Assembly (NCBI GenBank): GCA_030834835.1
Contig: JAUQXD010000508.1
Span: 1-5,209, forward strand
Length of the DNA stretch: 5,209 nt
Reading direction: 5' to 3'
Source of the DNA: Thermoflexales bacterium
Lineage (GTDB): Bacteria > Chloroflexota > Anaerolineae > Fen-1058
Below are positions 1 to 5,209 of the stretch, piece by piece. How positions within the stretch are numbered: the stretch's first letter is position 1; each line of letters begins with the position of its first letter. The notes beneath the pieces are model-generated. The model searched no databases and was not told where the DNA came from. It saw nothing but the letters and a program-made list of their open reading frames with translations. The translations under genes and the position numbers were made by a program.

Positions 1-945
1 CGGCCCGATATGAAGGGTCGCGAAGAGATCTTCAAAGTGCATGTCAAGGGCAAGCCGCTGGGTGAAGACATCGATCTGAGCGTGCTCGCCAAATCGACGC
101 CCGGTTTCGTCGGCGCGGACATCGAAAACATGGTGAATGAAGCGGCGATTCTGGCCGCGCGCCGCAACAAGAAAGTCATCGCCATGTCGGACTTTGAAGA
201 GTCGATGGAAAAGGTCATGCTGGGGCCGGAGCGCAAGAGCCGCGTGATCATGCCGAAGGAAAAGAAGATCACGGCCTATCACGAAGCCGGCCACGCCGTC
301 GTGATGCGCGCGCTTCCGAACAGCGATCCGGTTCGCAAGGTCACCATCATTCCGCGCGGCTTTGCCGCGGGCCTGACGTGGTCCATGCCCGAAGATGACA
401 ACAGTCACATGACACGGTCGAAGTTGAGGGATATGCTGGCCGGCATTCTGGGCGGCCGCGCTGCCGAAGAGACCGTCTTCAACGAAGTCACGACCGGGGC
501 CAGCAACGACCTGGAAAAAGTCACCGAGATTGCGCGCAGCATGGTCACCCGCTGGGGCATGAGCGACAAGCTGGGTCCGCTGGTCTATGGCAAGAAGGAA
601 GAACTGGTCTTCCTGGGCAAAGACTTTGGCGAACAGCGCGACTACAGTGAGTCGATCGCGCAGGAGATCGACGGCGAAGTGCGCCGCATCGTGGAAGAAG
701 CGCACGCGACCGCGTTGAAGATGCTGGTCGACAATCGCGATCGGCTTGAGCGCGTCGCGCAGACGCTGCTCGATATCGAATCGATCGATCAGGCCGATTT
801 TGAGGCGATCTGGAACAACGAAGAACTGCCCACGCGCGATCGGAATACGTCCGCGCCGCCGCCCGCATCGCGGCCCAGTCAGCCCACGCCGGCTACGTCG
901 GCACCATCGGGCGGCAAGGCCAATCCGGCGCCGATGCCGGCGTAA
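1..945 (+). CDS. ftsH: ATP-dependent zinc metalloprotease FtsH, C-terminal part (5' end outside window)
   Basis: FtsH is a membrane-anchored hexameric AAA+ protease that unfolds and degrades damaged membrane proteins and short-lived regulators. The frame is open from base 1 (Arg-Pro-Asp-Met-Lys-Gly-Arg), which matches the segment just after the second region of homology, so the ATG at 10 is internal. About 314 residues are present of a protein usually 600-700 long; the membrane segments, Walker A and Walker B lie upstream. Visible parts are the AAA lid helices (about residues 20-75, with STPGFVGADIENMVNEAA), the zinc site HEAGH at 94-98 (bases 280-294) and the third zinc ligand Asp170 in TTGASNDLEK (bases 508-510). 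The peptidase helical domain follows. From about residue 277 the protein ends in a Pro/Ala/Ser-rich tail, probably disordered. Codons are GC-rich. A terminator follows 42 bases after the stop. The identification is secure. Confidence 0.96.
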   Translation, partial: RPDMKGREEIFKVHVKGKPLGEDIDLSVLAKSTPGFVGADIENMVNEAAILAARRNKKVIAMSDFEESMEKVMLGPERKSRVIMPKEKKITAYHEAGHAVVMRALPNSDPVRKVTIIPRGFAAGLTWSMPEDDNSHMTRSKLRDMLAGILGGRAAEETVFNEVTTGASNDLEKVTEIARSMVTRWGMSDKLGPLVYGKKEELVFLGKDFGEQRDYSESIAQEIDGEVRRIVEEAHATALKMLVDNRDRLERVAQTLLDIESIDQADFEAIWNNEELPTRDRNTSAPPPASRPSQPTPATSAPSGGKANPAPMPA

Positions 946-986
946 GAAACTGCCGGTAGTTGATTTCTCAGTTCCGCTTTGAAGTC

Positions 987-1020
987 CGCGGCGATCGAGT
1001 ACACTCGATCGCCGCGTTTT
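987..1020 (+). terminator. Intrinsic terminator after ftsH
   Basis: A perfect 13-bp stem, CGCGGCGATCGAG (987-999) with CTCGATCGCCGCG (1004-1016), closes a 4-base loop TACA and is followed at once by TTTTCTT. It lies 42 bases after the ftsH stop codon and is a textbook Rho-independent terminator. It should separate ftsH transcription from the methyltransferase gene. The same stem recurs almost unchanged at 2086-2115. Confidence 0.9.
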
Positions 1021-1085
1021 CTTGGTGTGATTTGGCGGGGTGTCATTCACGCCCCGCAGCCAAAGTCAATAGTACCTCTCTTGGA

Positions 1086-1114
1086 TTGAACCCGCCCCCC
1101 GAAAGTGATATTAG
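1086..1114 (+). promoter_or_regulatory. Weak sigma-70-like promoter candidate for the methyltransferase gene
   Basis: TTGAAC (1086-1091) and TATTAG (1109-1114) each match four of six consensus positions and are 17 bases apart, 43 bases upstream of the ATG at 1157. A promoter is expected here because a strong terminator precedes this gene. The match itself is modest and could be chance. Confidence 0.25.
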
Positions 1115-1156
1115 ATCTCAGCCTCATAAACCACTGAACAAGGACGGGTTTTCACC

Positions 1157-2071
1157 ATGGATGCACATCGCGCCAGTATCACCGCATTGATCACCGCTTA
1201 CTTCCGGGCCTATCACGCTACGCACGATTCACCCAGAATCTTTGATGACTTTCTGGCTGATCGGCTGTTTGCGGCGGACGAGCACATGACCTACGATCAG
1301 AATCTGGCGGGGCTGCTGAAGCTCATCAATCCTGAGCGGGCCGCCGCTAATCCCGATCAGGCGACGGCGCTGGCCTGTGTGATGCAGACCTACAGCGGGC
1401 CGATCACGTTGAGTCGCTCGCGCTACACGGAAGACCGATTGGCCGGGTTGATCGATCGGGGCGTGCGGCAGTACGTCATTTTAGGTGCAGGCCTGGATAC
1501 GTTTGCTTTTCGCCGCACGGACTTGCTGGATCGCCTACACGTCTTCGAGGTCGATCATCCCACCACACAGGCTTTGAAGCATCAACGTCTCGCTATGCTG
1601 GGTCGCCCCTATCCGCCGCAGCTGCACTTTGTCCCCATCGATTTCCTGACGCAGCGTTTATCGACGGTGCTTCACGCCTCGGCCTATGATCCTCAGGCGC
1701 TGACCTTCTTTAGTTGGCTGGGTGTCACTTACTATCTGTCGCGCGAGGCGATCTTTGACACGCTGTGCGATGTAGCCGCACTTGCGCCCGCAGGCAGTTC
1801 GATCCTCTTCGATTACATGGACGCTGACGCTTTCATCCCGGAGCGGGCGGCTCGACGTATCCAGTTAATGCAGACCATCGCCGGTCAAGTCGGCGAACCG
1901 ATGCAGACCGGCTTCGATCCGTCGACTTTAGCCGCCGACTTGCAGCAGGCTGGCCTGCGGCTTGAGGAAGACTTAGGCCCGGCCGAGATTGACGCCCGCT
2001 ACTTCCGGGGCCGCACCGATGAATATCACGCCTTCGAGCACGCGCACTTCGCACGGGCAGTAGTGGCGTAA
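1157..2071 (+). CDS. Class I SAM-dependent methyltransferase, leucine-carboxyl-methyltransferase-like (TIGR00027/UPF0677 type)
   Basis: This 304-residue protein is a complete member of the LCMT-like group of SAM methyltransferases. Visible motifs are SRSRYTED (86-93), typical of the region before the SAM site; the glycine-rich SAM loop ILGAGLDT (108-115) followed by FAFR; the acidic end of strand 2 in EVDHP (131-135, Asp133 probably contacting the SAM ribose); and WLGVTYYLS (187-195), the conserved motif IV region. No signal peptide or membrane segment is seen, so it should be cytosolic. The methyl acceptor cannot be told from sequence: relatives methylate carboxyl or hydroxyl groups of small molecules or protein C-termini, and most are uncharacterised. 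The start is supported by AAGGA at 1140-1144, although the 12-base spacing is long. The gene stands alone between two near-identical hairpins, so it is probably transcribed as a single gene. Composition resembles ftsH rather than the downstream pair. Confidence 0.9.
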   Translation: MDAHRASITALITAYFRAYHATHDSPRIFDDFLADRLFAADEHMTYDQNLAGLLKLINPERAAANPDQATALACVMQTYSGPITLSRSRYTEDRLAGLIDRGVRQYVILGAGLDTFAFRRTDLLDRLHVFEVDHPTTQALKHQRLAMLGRPYPPQLHFVPIDFLTQRLSTVLHASAYDPQALTFFSWLGVTYYLSREAIFDTLCDVAALAPAGSSILFDYMDADAFIPERAARRIQLMQTIAGQVGEPMQTGFDPSTLAADLQQAGLRLEEDLGPAEIDARYFRGRTDEYHAFEHAHFARAVVA

Positions 2072-2085
2072 GGCCTGACAAACGA

Positions 2086-2123
2086 CGCGGCGATTGAGAG
2101 AACTCGATCGCCGCGGTTGCTTT
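2086..2123 (+). terminator. Hairpin terminator after the methyltransferase gene
   Basis: The arms CGCGGCGATTGAG (2086-2098) and CTCGATCGCCGCG (2103-2115) pair over 13 bp with one G-U wobble around a 4-base loop AGAA. The hairpin starts 14 bases after the methyltransferase stop. The following tract, GTTGCTTT, is less U-rich than at the ftsH terminator, so termination may be weaker. Over 30 bases it is identical to the 987-1016 hairpin at 26 positions, and most of the differences fall in or beside the loop. Confidence 0.75.
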
Positions 2124-2248
2124 GCCGAGCGAAATCATCGCCGGCGGCCGATTATGTAGGTGCCGCGCTGTCAAATGTTCAACGAAACTCAAGCCATCCG
2201 ATCCTGCGAGCGTTAATATCAGGCGGTTTCATTTGCCCAGCGCGGGGA

Positions 2249-2277
2249 TTGAGCATACAATGGGCACGTTAGATAGT
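2249..2277 (+). promoter_or_regulatory. Very tentative promoter candidate for the kinase-receiver pair
   Basis: TTGAGC (2249-2254) and GATAGT (2272-2277) each match four of six sigma-70 consensus positions with 17-base spacing, 80 bases upstream of the kinase start. The rest of the 286-base gap shows no convincing operator, tRNA or open reading frame. A promoter must lie somewhere after the hairpin if that hairpin terminates, but this exact choice is weak. Confidence 0.2.
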
Positions 2278-2345
2278 AGCGGATACCGTCACATCTGCCA
2301 AGAAGATCGCAGGTTTCAGCAGGGTACTGTATGGCAATAGTTAAC

Positions 2346-2351
2346 GGAGGT
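2346..2351 (+). promoter_or_regulatory. Shine-Dalgarno site fixing the kinase start
   Basis: GGAGGT sits six bases before the ATG at 2358, close to ideal. It favours that start over the in-frame ATG at 2331, which has no comparable site and would place this GGAGGT inside the coding region. Confidence 0.85.
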
Positions 2352-2357
2352 GTGTTT

Positions 2358-4520
2358 ATGGACGCAAGTAGAAAATATACAATAAGACCAGCCGCACGCC
2401 ATATCCTGACCATCGGTCGTGATCTCATTCAGGACGGTTACGCAGCTGTTGTCGAGTTGGTAAAGAACGCTTATGATGCCGACTCCCCGGACGTCAAGAT
2501 CGTTTTCAAAGCATCCGCTGACAGAAGTCGCTATTCCATTTGCATTGAAGATCGCGGCCACGGGATGTCTAGGGACACGGTAGTCAATAAATGGATGGTT
2601 CCATCCACCGACGACAAACTCACGAGACGAATAAGCCCCGCTGGAAGGACCATGCAAGGACGCAAAGGAATCGGCCGATATGCCGCCTCCATTCTCGGAA
2701 ACGACCTGCTGCTGGAAACCGTAACATCGGAAGGTGAGAAAACGACGGTCTACGTCGAATGGATAAACTTTGAATCGGCTCAGTATCTTGATGATGTCGA
2801 AATTCTTGTTGAGACGAGAAAGTCCGCGGAATCTTCCGGCACCCGACTGACGGTCACTGGCGACGGCAAATTGCTTCCAGAGTGGGACCAGCGCCAATTT
2901 GACAAGCTTAGATTTGAGTTGAAGAAACTGATGTCTCCAATAAGCGCCGCCATGACCGAAAATGAGGGTGAAGATCAATTCAAAATCAGACTTGTCATAG
3001 ATGGCTTTCTTGAAGGCCAAGAACGAGTTGTTGAGGAGACGATCGAACCTTACCCGATTTTCGATCTGTTTGATTATAAGATTGCCGGGAAAGTTGGCGC
3101 GGATGGAAAAGGTATACTGACTTATTCTATTCAGAAAGCCCGAAACACCCCGGAGGAGAAAATCTCGTTCGACTGTAGTCCTTTCACTGGATGTGGTGAG
3201 CTGGTTTTCGATATACGGGTTTATGACCGTGACAAAGAAGCAATCGAGTCTCTAATCGGCCGTGGACTGAAAAACGAGTCGGGAAATTATGTGGGCAGTC
3301 TTCAGGCGAGGCGACTTCTTAATGAATTCAATGGAATCGGAGTCTATAGAAATGGATTCCGGATCCGGCCACTTGGGGATGCTGACTTCGATTGGCTCAA
3401 GCTCAATGAGCAGCGTATTCAAAATCCTTCGCTCAGAATCGGTAGCAATCAGGTGATCGGCTATGTTCAAGTTCAGTCCGATGAGCAATCTGGCCTGATT
3501 GAAAAAAGCGCAAGAGATGGGCTGAAGGAAAATGTAGCTTTCGAGAGATTGAAAGAGATTACTAAGGCGGTCATCGCCGAGCTAGAGAGTAGGCGCTTTG
3601 CATACAGAAAAAGGGCTGGTCTGAGCAGGCCTGCTTTGAAAGTGGAGCGGGAACTCGAAAGACTATTCGCTTTTGACGAACTGAAACAACGTGTCAAGTC
3701 AAGGCTCACAAAGAGTGGCATTGATAAAAAGACTGCTGATGAGATTATCAGCATCATCAGCAAAGAGGAGGAAGAGAAGAACAAAATAGCGGATGATATT
3801 CGTCAAGCCGTCGCTGTGTATCAAGGTCAGGCAACTCTAGGCAAGATTATCAATGTCGTGTTGCATGAAGGCAGGCGTCCACTGAATTATTTCAAGAATG
3901 AGATACCGAACCTGCTTTACTGGCACCAAGCGTATCTCAAGTCGGGCGATATTGATGACCTGAATCGCATCGTGCGAATTACCGAAAACCTCGGGCCACA
4001 GGCCAATGTCTTTGTTAGTCTCTTCAGCAGGCTGGATCCGTTGGCAGCGGGAAAACGTTCTGCCAGAAGACTCTTGCCGTTGAAAAAGACCATCGAAGAT
4101 ACTTTTGCTGTTTTTGAAGTGGAAATGAAAAAGCATAAGATATCCGTAAAGGTTACTGGTCCCGATGACTTCAAGTTCTTATGCTGGCTCCAGGATTTGC
4201 ATGCCATCTTTACGAATCTGGCGGATAACAGCGTCTACTGGATGAGCGAAAAGAATTCTCCTAAGCGTGAGATTAACGTCACCTTGTCAATAGATGGCGA
4301 CTCGCTTCAATACATCGACTATCGCGATACAGGGCCGGGTATCGAACCAAGCCTTATAGCCAGTGGAGTGATTTTTGAACCCCAGTTTTCGACAAAGCCA
4401 GACGGAACAGGGCTCGGTCTTGCCATAGCTGGGGAGGCTGCATCCCGAAATGGACTTGAATTGATAGCCTTTGAGTCTGGAAGCGGAGCATATTTCAGAT
4501 TACAGCCCCAAACGGAGTGA
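2358..4520 (+). CDS. Cytosolic histidine-kinase-like protein with two GHKL ATPase domains
   Basis: This 720-residue protein has no signal peptide or membrane segment. Residues 1-200 form a MORC/Hsp90/MutL-type GHKL ATPase: Glu33-Leu-Val-Lys-Asn37 (N-box), Asp65-Arg-Gly-His-Gly69 (ADP-binding loop), GRKGIGRYAA (101-110, lid) and SGTRLTV (160-166). Residues about 205-395 look like the second (S5-like) domain of such proteins, with VYRNGFRIRPLG (329-340), DWLKLN (345-350) and the late ARDGL (385-389) motif. Residues about 395-490 are charged and helical. LHEGRRPLN (502-510) resembles the HExxxPL phosphoacceptor motif of histidine kinases, making His503 the candidate. Residues about 605-717 form a kinase-type ATPase: NLADNS (620-625), DTGPGI (657-662), Phe673 and GTGLGLAI (683-690). 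I infer ATP-dependent autophosphorylation and transfer to the adjacent receiver protein, with the N-terminal ATPase as sensor or conformational switch. Arginine codons AGA/AGG are frequent, unlike in ftsH. Domain calls are firm; the function is inferred. Confidence 0.88.
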   Translation: MDASRKYTIRPAARHILTIGRDLIQDGYAAVVELVKNAYDADSPDVKIVFKASADRSRYSICIEDRGHGMSRDTVVNKWMVPSTDDKLTRRISPAGRTMQGRKGIGRYAASILGNDLLLETVTSEGEKTTVYVEWINFESAQYLDDVEILVETRKSAESSGTRLTVTGDGKLLPEWDQRQFDKLRFELKKLMSPISAAMTENEGEDQFKIRLVIDGFLEGQERVVEETIEPYPIFDLFDYKIAGKVGADGKGILTYSIQKARNTPEEKISFDCSPFTGCGELVFDIRVYDRDKEAIESLIGRGLKNESGNYVGSLQARRLLNEFNGIGVYRNGFRIRPLGDADFDWLKLNEQRIQNPSLRIGSNQVIGYVQVQSDEQSGLIEKSARDGLKENVAFERLKEITKAVIAELESRRFAYRKRAGLSRPALKVERELERLFAFDELKQRVKSRLTKSGIDKKTADEIISIISKEEEEKNKIADDIRQAVAVYQGQATLGKIINVVLHEGRRPLNYFKNEIPNLLYWHQAYLKSGDIDDLNRIVRITENLGPQANVFVSLFSRLDPLAAGKRSARRLLPLKKTIEDTFAVFEVEMKKHKISVKVTGPDDFKFLCWLQDLHAIFTNLADNSVYWMSEKNSPKREINVTLSIDGDSLQYIDYRDTGPGIEPSLIASGVIFEPQFSTKPDGTGLGLAIAGEAASRNGLELIAFESGSGAYFRLQPQTE
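4514..4517 (+). promoter_or_regulatory. Shine-Dalgarno site of the receiver gene, inside the kinase 3' end
   Basis: GGAG, followed by TGA, lies seven bases before the ATG at 4525. It overlaps the last sense codon of the kinase gene and abuts its TGA stop (4518-4520). With only four bases between stop and start, a ribosome ending the kinase is placed to begin the receiver gene, which points to translational coupling and a fixed protein ratio. Confidence 0.8.
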
Positions 4521-4524
4521 AAAT

Positions 4525-5209
4525 ATGTATCAAATAAGAGTGTTGCTTGTCGAAGATTCCCAGGAGCAGCAGGATATCTTTCGATCTTCCGTTGACGTGT
4601 TTAATGATAAGAATCGAGGATTATTAGCCGTAGAATTTGAAGTTGCGAGCAGCTTCAACGATGCGCAAAAAATCATTGATGGATCTTTTGATGGCGCAAT
4701 ACTTGATTTGAAACTCAATGAAGACGAAGATGGCGGCAATAAGATCGTTAATCAACTAGATGAATGTCTTCTTCGTGTCCCTGTAATCTTCGTGACTGGC
4801 TACCCCGATTTGGTCAATGACCATGCACTTATTGTAAGAAAGAGAGCGCGTGGCAGCGAAACATACGAAAGCGATCTTGAACTGGTTCGTGACATAAAAA
4901 GCACGGGGTTGACGCACATCATGGGAGGACGAGGGAAAATTGAACAGACTCTTAACGAGGTGTTTCTCAAAAACCTTCTGCCCCAGATAGGGGTATGGAT
5001 GGCTTATGGCAGGGAGGATTCATCGCGAACTGAAACGGCGCTGCTCCGCCATACATTGAATCACCTTTTGCAGTTGTTGGATAACGACGAAGATAAATGC
5101 TTTCCAGAAGAAGCGTATATTTTCCCACCACTTGCTAAGACACTACAGACAGGAAGCGTCGTGAAGCACAAAGGCAACCAGAAATATTTTGTTGTGCTTA
5201 ATCCAGCAT
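4525..5209 (+). CDS. Atypical response-regulator receiver protein with an extra C-terminal module (3' end outside window)
   Basis: The first 228 residues are present and the frame stays open to the right edge. The N-terminus is a CheY-like receiver: IRVLLVED (4-11, acidic pair Glu10-Asp11), ILDLKL (59-64, Asp61 as probable phosphoacceptor, bases 4705-4707) and VIFVTGYPD (87-95, conserved Thr91). The last strand and helix, around THIMGGRGKIEQTLNEVF (130-147), come about 25-30 residues later than in standard receivers, and there is no Lys-Pro at the usual place; Lys138 is the nearest candidate. A helical stretch follows (150-186, with Trp158 and RHTLNHLLQLLD), then YIFPPL (198-203), TGSVV (209-213) and KYFVVLNPA (220-228), which looks like the start of a small beta-rich domain. 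No DNA-binding helix-turn-helix appears in the visible part. The architecture recalls the divergent 'response receiver' family (Response_reg_2 in Pfam, from memory). It is probably the phosphorylation target of the upstream kinase; its output is unknown. Confidence 0.8.
   Translation, partial: MYQIRVLLVEDSQEQQDIFRSSVDVFNDKNRGLLAVEFEVASSFNDAQKIIDGSFDGAILDLKLNEDEDGGNKIVNQLDECLLRVPVIFVTGYPDLVNDHALIVRKRARGSETYESDLELVRDIKSTGLTHIMGGRGKIEQTLNEVFLKNLLPQIGVWMAYGREDSSRTETALLRHTLNHLLQLLDNDEDKCFPEEAYIFPPLAKTLQTGSVVKHKGNQKYFVVLNPA

Noticed and set aside
10..945. ftsH starting at the ATG at base 10 as a short complete gene
   Set aside because: The frame is open to base 1 and the residues there continue the conserved AAA+ region, so the gene is simply cut by the window edge.
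746..982. Forward open frame overlapping the ftsH 3' end in another frame
   Set aside because: Its arginine-rich product is the usual out-of-frame reading of GC-rich coding DNA.
960..1190. Small forward open frame between ftsH and the methyltransferase gene
   Set aside because: It runs through the terminator hairpin and overlaps the methyltransferase start, and its product has no recognisable features.
2122..2340. Small forward open frame in the gap before the kinase gene
   Set aside because: No ribosome site or protein motif supports it, and its composition looks like non-coding sequence.
2331..2357. Alternative in-frame ATG nine codons upstream of the chosen kinase start
   Set aside because: It lacks a good ribosome binding site, while GGAGGT sits six bases before the ATG at 2358, and the added residues (MAIVNGGVF) carry no recognisable motif.
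2072..2357. Possible tRNA, attachment site or insertion-sequence end at the composition break
   Set aside because: I found no cloverleaf, no clear direct repeats and no transposase remnant in the gap.
2316..3020. Reverse-strand open frame of 234 codons
   Set aside because: It lies antisense to the N-terminal ATPase domain, whose forward translation has clear conserved motifs; the reverse product shows none that I recognise.

Overview
The window reads as bacterial chromosome. It begins inside ftsH, which encodes a membrane AAA+ zinc protease that nearly all bacteria have. Downstream is a free-standing methyltransferase gene, then a lower-GC two-gene unit coding for an unusual kinase and a receiver-domain protein. 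The FtsH fragment and the GC-rich codon use would suit a Chloroflexota-like (Anaerolineae-type) host. That taxonomic guess rests on remembered resemblance only and is weak.

Layout, all genes on the + strand: 1-945 is the C-terminal half of FtsH, open at the left edge. Positions 946-1156 are non-coding, with a strong intrinsic terminator (987-1020) and a weak promoter candidate. Positions 1157-2071 encode a complete SAM-dependent methyltransferase of the leucine-carboxyl-methyltransferase-like family. Positions 2072-2357 are non-coding; they start with a hairpin nearly identical to the first terminator and end at a good Shine-Dalgarno site. Positions 2358-4520 encode a 720-residue soluble protein with two different GHKL ATPase domains and a histidine-kinase dimerisation motif between them. 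Positions 4525-5209 encode the first 228 residues of a receiver-domain protein that runs off the right edge.

The last two genes are the interesting part. They are four bases apart, and the second gene's ribosome binding site overlaps the first gene's stop codon, so they are probably co-translated. Together they look like a cytosolic two-component pair in which a MORC/Hsp90-like ATPase module takes the place of the usual sensor domain. The receiver protein is also atypical: it has a long insertion before its last strand, no lysine at the usual place, and an extra C-terminal module. GC content and arginine codon use differ from the two upstream genes, which suggests an acquired accessory or defence-type locus. 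No effector gene is visible, and it would have to lie beyond 5209. The system assignment is inference; the domain motifs are read directly from the translation.
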